NCBI GenBank assembly: GCA_025450975.1
Contig: JANWLI010000079.1
Span: forward strand, 1 to 6,087
Length of the DNA stretch: 6,087 bases
Direction: 5' to 3'
DNA from: Candidatus Kapaibacterium sp.
GTDB taxonomy: Bacteria; Bacteroidota; Ignavibacteria; Palsa-1295
A program made the translations under genes and the position numbers. The notes below the pieces were generated by a model. That model made no database searches. It was not told the DNA's origin and worked only from the letters and a program-made list of their open reading frames with translations. Shown piece after piece: positions 1 to 6,068 of this stretch; position 1 is the first letter of the stretch; the number at the start of each line of letters is the position of its first letter.

Positions 1-479
1 CCCGCAACGTGACTGATACATTATTTAATCCTCTGCTTGCCCTTGACTTTCTTGGCGATCCGTTCCTCGGAGATTATACCGGCGCCGACCTCTCGGCTCG
101 TACGTTTGCGGCAAGCTGGACACAGAATCGAACCGGTTACAAAGATGGTGAGATCTTTGTGTACGTGAATCAGAACATCGACCTGCCGACTGGCGGCGTT
201 ACCATGGCTATCAAGCCAGCACAATTCCGGATCATATCAATCTCGCCGAATCCGATGACAACGAAGATTCAGCTTCGTGTTATGTCGAAGATAGCTGCTA
301 ATGGATCAATTGAAATATTTGACCTCAGCGGCAGAGTCGTAGCGACTCTGCCGGCCAAGATCACGGAGGGAGAGAGCGTGATCGACCTCGTCGTGCCACC
401 GATCGAAGCCGGTGCCTATTTTATGAGGCTCCGGGCCTCTCATGAATCGGTGGTGGAAAAGATCATGATCCGTCCCTAA
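1..479 (+). CDS. C-terminal part of a T9SS-exported protein (propeller-like end plus Por secretion tail), 5' end outside the window
   Basis: This is the 3' end of a larger gene. The frame is open to the left edge (first full codon at 3), so the GTG at 9 is probably internal. About 158 residues are visible. The first part has the pattern FLGDYTGAD followed by SWTQNRTG and DGEIFVY. It resembles the last blade of BNR/Asp-box (sialidase-like) propellers, where 'GDYIG...W.D.R.G..DI' is common. From about nt 225 to the end lies a T9SS type A sorting domain: the SPNP motif (nt 243-254), the strand IEIFDLSGRVV, then AGAYFMRL and a final basic strand EKIMIRP. In Bacteroidota this domain takes periplasmic cargo through the T9SS, where it is usually cleaved and the protein released or anchored at the surface. 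The propeller assignment is an inference from one blade; the sorting domain is much more secure. The enzymatic or binding role lies in the missing part. Confidence 0.85.
   Translation, partial: RNVTDTLFNPLLALDFLGDPFLGDYTGADLSARTFAASWTQNRTGYKDGEIFVYVNQNIDLPTGGVTMAIKPAQFRIISISPNPMTTKIQLRVMSKIAANGSIEIFDLSGRVVATLPAKITEGESVIDLVVPPIEAGAYFMRLRASHESVVEKIMIRP
225..479 (+). other. T9SS C-terminal sorting domain (type A, Por tail) coding region
   Basis: This domain of about 84 residues ends exactly at the stop codon. It shows the family order: a short hydrophobic strand before SPNP, a strand ending in IEIFDLSGRVV, a middle strand ending in VIDL, the turn AGAYFMRL and a last strand VEKIMI. It places the protein outside the outer membrane and implies that the genome encodes the PorU/PorV/SprA machinery, which is not in this window. 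Confidence 0.85.
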
Positions 480-3400
480 AACTTAAACGACAGGTTCAGG
501 AATACTCTACGCGGTATTTGATAATTTGTCCGTCGGTCGAATGTATCCTTCCTGAGGCGCGTATATGATGCCTGCTGTTCTGTGAGGTCGACTATTCCGT
601 CGCTATTGTAATCTGCCCGTGGATTGTAGCGGAGATTGCCGACAGCATCGAGCTGCTGTCCGTCAGCGTTTGTCGGATCGTTCTTGAATACCGTCGAAGT
701 CGGATATACGCCTGACGAGCCATCGTCATCACCTTGCCCGGTCATCGCATAGACGCGCAATGGCTCCGTACGATTGAAGACGTTGAGCACTTCAAGCTGA
801 ATATCAAGCGAGGAAGCCCCAAAGGACTCACCGAATAGGTCAGAGAGTTGGATCGTACGCGTCAAGGTGGCATCGGTTTGGAAGTAGGACGGATGTCTGT
901 CGCCATTGAACTCGCCAGCCTGATTTCCTTTTTGGTCGAGCCGGGTAAACGGAACACCAGAGCGAAACTCCGATGCACTTGAAATACTAATGTTTTCCAA
1001 CAGCTTCAGTCCTGCGATCTCCGGACCTTCGCCTTTATCGAAGCTTGTGCTGAGGATGAGCTGCGCCACATGCGGACGATCGAAGTTCAGTTTGAACGGT
1101 TGAAGCGGTAAGACGGAAATTTCAGAGCCGGAAGCCTGATTGATCAGCCGTCCGTAGTTTTCTGTCGCGCTCGATGCTGTCCCTTTTGTGGACGATAATG
1201 TGTAGTTGAATCGAACGGCCCAGTGATCGGCCATGCGCTTATCGATGTTCAGTTGTATGCTCTTGGCATTGCCATACTGATCGTCAGAATACATCGTGTA
1301 TCCGATCGGCAAATATTCGCTTGTGATATACTGTAAGCCAGAGAGATGCCGCATGTCTTTATAAACACCTTGAATACCCATCGTCAGCCGCTCGGCGAGT
1401 GTCGTATTAAATCCGATGACCACTTCCTTTGTGCGTTCAGCCTTCAACCCGCCGTTACCGAGGATCTGATTGCCGCGCATGAGCACATCACCAAGATCCC
1501 CACCGGTATTCGTTAGTGTTTCACCCATCAACGGATGTTTAAAGTACCAGCCATAGTTGAAGTTGAATGCTGTTTTCTCCGTCACTGAATAATTAATACC
1601 AAGCCGTGGACTGAGTTGCGTCTGGATAGGGGCATCCTTATACAGTGGCACGCCACCCGGCATCGGGTTAAGTGGGTCGACAAGCACACGCTCATGCTTT
1701 GGATCATAATAGTCGAAGCGTAGACTTGGCTGGAATGTGATGTCGGAAAACTCCATCTTATCGATCACATAAAACGAGCCGATGACCGGGCTGACATCGA
1801 ATGAATCTTTGAATGGGTTCGCATCCCATGGTAAGGAATTTGAGTAGGTGCTTACGCGATGCAGTTGTGCCTCAATACCTCCGCGAAGGTAATGTGCCCC
1901 CACCTGCTGGCTGTACTTTGCCTCGAGCTGAAGCCGCTGACGCGAGTCCTGGGAAAACCCGGCCACATTTCCTGCTGAGATAAATTGATTGAGAAGTCCA
2001 TATGGGTTAGCGGACGTGAATGAGATCGGGCCACCTTCGATATGGCCGGTAAATGGATTCACTCCTGCCCCAACGAGGATCAGTGGTATTCCCGGATCCT
2101 GGGGGTTGGCGACCTGCCTACTCACCGGCGTATAGATATCGACGATCCTGTCTGCACCAAACAGAGCAGTACGCGAAATATCATCGTAGGTAAAGTGGTC
2201 GTTGGCTTCGAATATCTTATATTGTTCAAACAATCCTCCTCGCACCGCACCATGCTTTCCGAACTGATCGTTCATCGTCACGTAGCCAGCCTGCATTTCC
2301 AGCATCGCTCCGCCGCTGAGTTCCTTTACGGCATTGATCGAAAAAAGGTTGTTCATATTATTCGTCGCAGGCAGTTGTGCGCGGTCAGCATAGAGCGTAT
2401 TCCAGGAGTTCGTCTGATAGCTTGTCGATGAAAGTATTGCATCGGCAGTGGCCCGAAATCCTGCAACATTGAACGACAATTTTGCTGAGAGCGACCTCCC
2501 ATAGAGCGATGTATGCGGAAGCATCCCAAGATTATTTCCCGCAGGATCGAGAACTCCGAGGCCGAGATTCCCTTCTCCGTTTTCTCCGAGGTCGTCTCCG
2601 GAAATATTGTTATGCTCTTTGGTTACTCCTTTACCGGTAACAAAGAATGTTAGATCATTACCAACGAGTGGTCCGCCGACTGCGAACTCATAGAGGTGCG
2701 CGTTTTCGGGCATTTGCTGGAAACCGTTGCTATTAGAGCCATAGAGGCTCCATAGCTCACGCCGGTAATGTAAATCAACAGAAAGCCTACTCCCACCAGC
2801 CTGTGGGGTTGCGTCGATCACTCCTCCAGTAAAATTGCCTTTGGACGCATCTGCGCCTCCTTTGACGACATTCATTTCGCCGATCGCAAACCGTGACAGA
2901 TTCTGGAAGATCGAGCTTGTACGGCCTGTAACCGGATCGGTAATGTCCGTACCACCGATCTTGTATATACTCGATACACCACGACTTCCGTTAATTGCAG
3001 CTCCGCCATTGCTTCCATCTTTCACGATTCCCGGTGATACATAGACAATGCCATTCGGATCATGTTTCCCGGGAAGTCTCTTGATAAACTTCTCGTCGAA
3101 TTTCTCACTGTTATCGACTTTCTTCTCGAGATCTGGTTCTGGATAGACGTTAACCCCCGGCTTCATCTCCGTCGATAATGCGAAAGTAATTTGGATCGTA
3201 ATGTCCGATCTAACTTTGACGCCCGTCATCGTTTGCTTTTCATAGCCGGGTGCGATCACCTGCACGATGTAGGTGCCTGGCAAGACATTGATGATAGAAG
3301 CGAGGCCATCGGCATTGGTAAAATTGCCTTGCTTCGTTTCCTGGATCATTACCCTTGCCCGGAGCACGGCTTCTCCGCTGGAGGCATCAAAGACTTTAAT

Positions 3401-3484
3401 GGCGATCTTCCCGGGTTGAGCGTAAACTCCGGACGCAACACTAAGTACCAATAGGTAGACAGATACGATAGACTTCAATTTCAT
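476..3484 (-). CDS. TonB-dependent outer-membrane receptor with N-terminal carboxypeptidase-like regulatory domain
   Basis: The gene is complete: 1002 residues, ATG at 3484-3482, TAG at 478-476. A type I signal peptide (MKLK, a hydrophobic core, cleavage likely after VYA at residue 22) is followed by a beta-sandwich of the CarboxypepD_reg type at about 25-105 (GTYIVQV and GYEKQT region). A TonB plug lies at about 118-230, with INGSRG, the GGTDITDP loop, MNVVKGG and GNFTGGVID. The rest, about 230-1002, is barrel. It alternates strands and long loops and ends in the aromatic beta-signal FLNLSFKF, as outer-membrane proteins do for BAM recognition. Such receptors import large or scarce substrates using TonB energy. 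The substrate cannot be read here: no SusD-like partner, TonB/ExbBD or siderophore gene is nearby. A late loop carries an EF-hand-like motif (residues 958-969). No Shine-Dalgarno sequence precedes the ATG, as is usual in Bacteroidota. Identification as a receptor of this class is very secure; the ligand is unknown. Confidence 0.95.
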   Translation of the reverse strand: MKLKSIVSVYLLVLSVASGVYAQPGKIAIKVFDASSGEAVLRARVMIQETKQGNFTNADGLASIINVLPGTYIVQVIAPGYEKQTMTGVKVRSDITIQITFALSTEMKPGVNVYPEPDLEKKVDNSEKFDEKFIKRLPGKHDPNGIVYVSPGIVKDGSNGGAAINGSRGVSSIYKIGGTDITDPVTGRTSSIFQNLSRFAIGEMNVVKGGADASKGNFTGGVIDATPQAGGSRLSVDLHYRRELWSLYGSNSNGFQQMPENAHLYEFAVGGPLVGNDLTFFVTGKGVTKEHNNISGDDLGENGEGNLGLGVLDPAGNNLGMLPHTSLYGRSLSAKLSFNVAGFRATADAILSSTSYQTNSWNTLYADRAQLPATNNMNNLFSINAVKELSGGAMLEMQAGYVTMNDQFGKHGAVRGGLFEQYKIFEANDHFTYDDISRTALFGADRIVDIYTPVSRQVANPQDPGIPLILVGAGVNPFTGHIEGGPISFTSANPYGLLNQFISAGNVAGFSQDSRQRLQLEAKYSQQVGAHYLRGGIEAQLHRVSTYSNSLPWDANPFKDSFDVSPVIGSFYVIDKMEFSDITFQPSLRFDYYDPKHERVLVDPLNPMPGGVPLYKDAPIQTQLSPRLGINYSVTEKTAFNFNYGWYFKHPLMGETLTNTGGDLGDVLMRGNQILGNGGLKAERTKEVVIGFNTTLAERLTMGIQGVYKDMRHLSGLQYITSEYLPIGYTMYSDDQYGNAKSIQLNIDKRMADHWAVRFNYTLSSTKGTASSATENYGRLINQASGSEISVLPLQPFKLNFDRPHVAQLILSTSFDKGEGPEIAGLKLLENISISSASEFRSGVPFTRLDQKGNQAGEFNGDRHPSYFQTDATLTRTIQLSDLFGESFGASSLDIQLEVLNVFNRTEPLRVYAMTGQGDDDGSSGVYPTSTVFKNDPTNADGQQLDAVGNLRYNPRADYNSDGIVDLTEQQASYTRLRKDTFDRRTNYQIPRRVFLNLSFKF
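578..613 (-). other. EF-hand-like calcium-binding loop in the receptor's C-terminal region
   Basis: Residues 958-969 of the receptor read DYNSDGIVDLTE. They fit the 12-position EF-hand loop: D at 1, N at 3, D at 5, G at 6, a hydrophobic V at 8, D at 9 and E at 12. It lies 33 residues before the C-terminus, after a tract rich in D, N and G (GDDDG at the start). By position it is probably in the last extracellular loop or loops of the barrel. Calcium binding is inferred from the motif alone; flanking helices of a true EF-hand are not evident, so it is closer to a dockerin-like isolated loop. Confidence 0.55.
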
Positions 3485-3487
3485 ATA

Positions 3488-3526
3488 ACAGTATCAATCA
3501 TTAGGGACGTGATAAACCGATACTGT
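3488..3526. repeat. 8-bp inverted repeat in the divergent intergenic region
   Basis: ACAGTATC at 3488-3495 is matched by its exact reverse complement GATACTGT at 3519-3526, with a 23-base spacer. The proximal arm lies 3 bases upstream of the receptor's ATG on the minus strand. It could be an operator with two half-sites about three helical turns apart (31 bases from arm start to arm start), or a stem in the receptor's mRNA leader. An 8-bp match can also arise by chance in a region of this size, so confidence is modest. Confidence 0.35.
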
Positions 3527-3596
3527 CACACTCTCTCTCGGATTCAGGAACACAGCTAAGAAGCGAAAGTCGCAGCCGTGATCCGAACGGGTTCTG

Positions 3597-3604
3597 TATC
3601 TTTG
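3597..3604 (+). promoter_or_regulatory. Bacteroidota-type -7 promoter box for the CopD-like/NUDIX operon
   Basis: TATCTTTG matches the -7 consensus TAnnTTTG used by the primary sigma factor of Bacteroidota. The box ends 6 bases before the ATG at 3611, so transcription should begin at or within a few bases of that ATG, giving a leaderless or nearly leaderless message. No clear TTG -33 element is visible upstream. The box lies inside the reading frame that would begin at the GTG at 3578, which argues against that longer start. Confidence 0.6.
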
Positions 3605-3610
3605 CATTCA

Positions 3611-4132
3611 ATGCAACTTCTCTCCACTGAAGCCGTCGTCTCGGGCATCACCTATATCTACTGGGCTGCACTCTACCTGCACCTTTTTAGTGCTGTAGCC
3701 TGGCTGGGCGGCATTCTCTTCGTGACCGGCGTTACACGCCCTATCTTCGAGTACTTTAAGGATACTTCCTTTGACATTTCGACCCGGATCAAGGTACGAT
3801 TCCTGGGATTTACCTGGATGCTGACCTGGACGACACTCATAACGGGTCTCGTGATCCTGCTCTGGTCGACCCGGTTTCTCTTCTTTGATTTTTCGACGTT
3901 GTGGTCGGTGCTTATGCACCTTAAGATCCTGTTTTTCATCATCGTATTCGTCCTCAACCTGGGATTGCGCTCAAGTTATCGCGAGCTTAATGCTGCCCGT
4001 ACCGAGCTCGAAACTGGCGAAGATATTTCGCCGCGCGACGTCGCGCTCTGGCGTATCCGCATGATCGAGCAGATCGAAGTATGGTGTGCGATCGCGATCC
4101 TATTCATCGTCTCTCTTGCACAGATCAACTGA
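3611..4132 (+). CDS. Small four-helix integral membrane protein, CopD/HemJ-like
   Basis: The ATG at 3611 gives 173 residues. An in-frame GTG at 3578 would add 11 polar residues but would place the -7 box inside the gene, so I prefer the ATG. Four hydrophobic segments are visible at about 17-40, 65-87, 99-119 and 152-170. Helix 1 carries H24 followed by AWLGG (W31, G33, G34), and helix 3 carries H103 and K105 (LMHLK). A short charged stretch (about 120-150) separates helices 3 and 4. The His plus W-x-GG in helix 1 and H-x-K in helix 3 recall the CopD (copper resistance D) and HemJ/UPF0093 folds, both four-helix metal- or heme-linked membrane proteins. I do not assign copper transport or protoporphyrinogen oxidation: the family call rests on architecture and a few residues. 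The stop TGA overlaps the next gene's ATG (TGATG), so the two are probably cotranscribed and translationally coupled. Confidence 0.8.
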   Translation: MQLLSTEAVVSGITYIYWAALYLHLFSAVAWLGGILFVTGVTRPIFEYFKDTSFDISTRIKVRFLGFTWMLTWTTLITGLVILLWSTRFLFFDFSTLWSVLMHLKILFFIIVFVLNLGLRSSYRELNAARTELETGEDISPRDVALWRIRMIEQIEVWCAIAILFIVSLAQIN

Positions 4133-4699
4133 TGACCGATACTATCCACCCGTGGCAGACTACGGAAAAGCAAACGATTTATGAGACTTCGATCTTCAGT
4201 CTCGAAGAACATAAGCGATCTGAGGACAGCACTGGAAAGCAAGGGACATTCTACGTAGTCGATGCTCCTTCCTGGATCAACGTTATTGCTATTACTCGCG
4301 ATGGCAAGTTCGTTCTTTGTCGAACAATTTCGTCATGGGTCGGGTAAATTCGAGATTGAAATTGTCGGCGGCGATACAGATAATGAAGAACCGCTTACGG
4401 CAGCTCTTCGAGAATTGAAGGAAGAAACCGGATATGAGCCCACGGCATCGAGCAGAGTTGAACTTATCGGCACAACAAAACCGAATCCGGCTTTTATGGC
4501 TAATACCTGCTATACATTTTTAGTCACGGATGTAGAACAAACAGCAGGTCAGCAGTTTGATGAATTCGAGCGGATCAAAGTCTCACTTGCCTCGTATGAT
4601 GAGATCCTCAACATGATGCGAAATGGTACGATCGACCATGCATTAGTACTCTCGGCGTTTCAGTGGTACCGATTGAACGTACTTGACGCTAAAGTCTAA
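4132..4699 (+). pseudogene. NUDIX hydrolase (ADP-ribose pyrophosphatase-like), interrupted by a single-base frameshift
   Basis: The gene starts at the ATG at 4132, inside the upstream stop (TGATG). The first frame encodes a NUDIX N-terminus (IYETSIFSLEEH, then APSWINVIAITRDGKFVL) but runs to a TAA at 4345-4347. The matching continuation, VEQFRHG onward, is in the next frame to the TAA at 4697-4699. Dropping one T from 4316-4318 restores a 188-residue protein of normal family size. In it the NUDIX box G-x5-E-x7-R-E-L-x-E-E-x-G-Y is perfect at residues 79-101, with metal ligands E94, E97 and E98, followed by the PNPAFMANTCYTFL and IDHALVLSAF segments typical of this group. Such enzymes split NDP-linked substrates such as ADP-ribose to AMP plus a phosphate sugar; the exact substrate is not readable. 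All other motifs are intact, so a recent mutation, sequencing error or frameshifting is likelier than an old pseudogene. If unrepaired, a 132-residue piece from the ATG at 4301 would still contain the box but lack the N-terminal strands. Confidence 0.85.
4313..4324 (+). other. Frameshift site in the NUDIX gene (GTT CTT T GTC GAA)
   Basis: Conserved sequence in the upstream frame stops at FVL (GTT CTT), and conserved sequence in the +1 frame begins at VEQFRHG (GTC GAA). The junction is the run TTT at 4316-4318. Removing one T gives the NUDIX strand FVLVEQFRHG. The CTT-T arrangement is the same as the slip point of the prfB (RF2) +1 frameshift, but the following codon is TGT (Cys), not a stop, and no Shine-Dalgarno-like stimulator lies just upstream. 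Confidence 0.8.
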
Positions 4700-6029
4700 G
4701 GTCCTTCAATACGTCAACGTGGATCGCTTTCGATAATGGAAATAAGGTTGATTCCTTAAATGAATCTGCGATAAGCTGCGCTCCTATTGGGAGCCCTTTG
4801 CTATCGAGTCCGATCGGAATACTGACCGCAGGCGTTCCGGCAATATTCGCGCTAACCGTAAATATATCATTAAGATACATGGACAACGGATCGTTCACTT
4901 TCTCGCCGATCTTAAACGCTGTAGTCGGCGTCGTCGGTGTTAAAATTGCATCGCAGACTTTGAATGCTTCTGCAAAGTCATTGCGGATAAGTCTGCGAAC
5001 CTGCTGTGCACGTTTATAGTATGCATCATAATATCCGGCAGAAAGTACGTACGTCCCTAACATGATACGACGTTTTACTTCCGTGCCAAAGCCTTCGGAG
5101 CGAGTCTTCTTATATGCATCAAGCAAATTGAGTTGCTCTTTTGTGCGGTGACCATACCGTATCCCATCAAAGCGAGCAAGATTACTTGATGCTTCTGCCG
5201 TTGTTAAGATGTAGTAGACGGCAACGCAGTACTTCGTATGTGGCAATGAAACGTTAACGATCTTGCATCCGGCCTTTTCAAGCTTTGTACGCGCCTCATT
5301 AATCGCTTCACGTACATCCTCTTCAATACCTTCGCCAAAATACTCTTTCGGAAGGCCAATGGTTAGTCCCCTAATATCTTTGCCGATCGATGCAGAGTAT
5401 TCTTCGACCGGGGCATCTGCGCTTGTCATGTCGTGCGGATCTTTGCCTGACATTATTTCAAGGGCGATTGCAGTATCTTCGAGCGACCTTCCGAACGTGC
5501 CGACAGTATCAAAGCTTGATGCAAAAGCCGTCAACCCATAGCGGGAAATGCGACCATAGGTTGGCTTGAACCCGATCGTGCCGGTAAATGCTGCCGGCTG
5601 ACGGATCGATCCACCGGTATCAGTGCCTAGTGTGATCCGGCATGCACCGATCGCTGCAGCAACTGCGCTGCCACCAGATGATCCTCCGGGTACTCGAGTA
5701 ATATCCCACGGATTGCGTACAGAGCCAAATGCCGAGTTCTCATTCGATGAGCCCATAGCAAACTCATCCATGTTCGTCTTGCCGACGATCACGGCGCCTG
5801 CATCGATCAGACGCTGCACCGCAGTTGCCGTGTACTGCGACTTGAAGTTCTCGAGAATTTTTGAAGCACAGGTAAGCCGCTGATCTGCTAGTGCAAATAC
5901 ATCTTTAACGCCGACCGTAAGACCGTTTAACTTCCCTGCCTGCGAAGGCACGGTACCTTCGTTAAAGATCCGGAGAAAACAGTTAAGTTTAGGATTATAT
6001 GTTCGAGCGATCTCGAATGGTGTTGGCAT
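4689..6029 (-). CDS. gatA: Aspartyl/glutamyl-tRNA(Asn/Gln) amidotransferase subunit A
   Basis: The gene is complete at 446 residues, ATG at 6029-6027 and TAG at 4691-4689. GatA is the amidase subunit of GatCAB. It hydrolyses glutamine and passes ammonia to GatB, which converts Glu-tRNA(Gln) or Asp-tRNA(Asn) to the amidated form in the cytoplasm. The Ser-cisSer-Lys triad is present: K42 (GVKD), S117 in the PGGSSGGSA signature and S141 in DTGGSIR. The spacing (75 and 24 residues) equals that of Staphylococcus aureus GatA (K79, S154, S178, from memory). GKTNMDEFAMGSS, GFKPTYGRISRYG, DAILTPTTP and the closing AGTPAVSIP block are all intact. The family is usually about 470-490 residues; here the N-terminus is about 35-40 residues short. 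An in-frame TAG at 6053-6051 and no other start upstream rule out extension, so the short form looks real. gatB and gatC are not adjacent downstream. Its 3' end overlaps the NUDIX gene by 11 bases, tail to tail. Confidence 0.97.
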   Translation of the reverse strand: MPTPFEIARTYNPKLNCFLRIFNEGTVPSQAGKLNGLTVGVKDVFALADQRLTCASKILENFKSQYTATAVQRLIDAGAVIVGKTNMDEFAMGSSNENSAFGSVRNPWDITRVPGGSSGGSAVAAAIGACRITLGTDTGGSIRQPAAFTGTIGFKPTYGRISRYGLTAFASSFDTVGTFGRSLEDTAIALEIMSGKDPHDMTSADAPVEEYSASIGKDIRGLTIGLPKEYFGEGIEEDVREAINEARTKLEKAGCKIVNVSLPHTKYCVAVYYILTTAEASSNLARFDGIRYGHRTKEQLNLLDAYKKTRSEGFGTEVKRRIMLGTYVLSAGYYDAYYKRAQQVRRLIRNDFAEAFKVCDAILTPTTPTTAFKIGEKVNDPLSMYLNDIFTVSANIAGTPAVSIPIGLDSKGLPIGAQLIADSFKESTLFPLSKAIHVDVLKDLRL

Positions 6030-6036
6030 AGGCTGG

Positions 6037-6068
6037 GAAAAACAGCGGCACTAAGAGATTAGTGGCGC
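6037..6068 (-). terminator. Hairpin plus T-run just upstream of gatA (intrinsic terminator or leader attenuator)
   Basis: On the minus strand, GCG-C-CACTAA (6068-6060 and on) pairs with TTAGTG-C-CGC around a TCTC loop: nine pairs with one C-C mismatch, spanning 6068-6045. It is followed by TG and five T residues (6042-6038), the layout of an intrinsic terminator. The T-run ends only 8 bases before the gatA ATG. It may end an upstream minus-strand gene outside the window, or act as an attenuator in the gatA leader. Minus-strand stop codons occur at 6061-6059 and 6053-6051, within the hairpin, so an upstream reading frame could end there. Confidence 0.55.

Noticed and set aside
9..11. GTG as the start of the first gene
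   Set aside because: The frame is open to the window edge and begins inside a propeller-like domain with no signal peptide. A T9SS substrate needs a signal peptide, so the true start lies upstream.
425..439. GAGGC-TCCGG-GCCTC hairpin near the end of the first gene as a terminator
   Set aside because: It is a five-pair stem within coding sequence and is not followed by a T-run on either strand.
2042..2431. 129-codon plus-strand open frame inside the receptor gene
   Set aside because: It is antisense to clear receptor barrel sequence and its product has no recognisable domain or signal; it looks like a shadow of codon use on the other strand.
3531..3539. CTCTCTCTC tract in the intergenic region as a phase-variation repeat
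   Set aside because: Only four and a half units; too short to expect frequent slippage.
3551..3558. Possible receptor promoter box TAGCTGTG on the minus strand
   Set aside because: It has one mismatch to TAnnTTTG and no good upstream element, so it is too weak to list as a promoter.
3578..3580. GTG start for the membrane protein
   Set aside because: It would place the -7 promoter box inside the coding region and add polar residues with no family support; the ATG at 3611 is better.
3611..4699. A copper-resistance or heme-synthesis operon
   Set aside because: The CopD/HemJ resemblance is architectural only, and no copper-binding Met/His cluster, CopC or heme biosynthesis gene is present.
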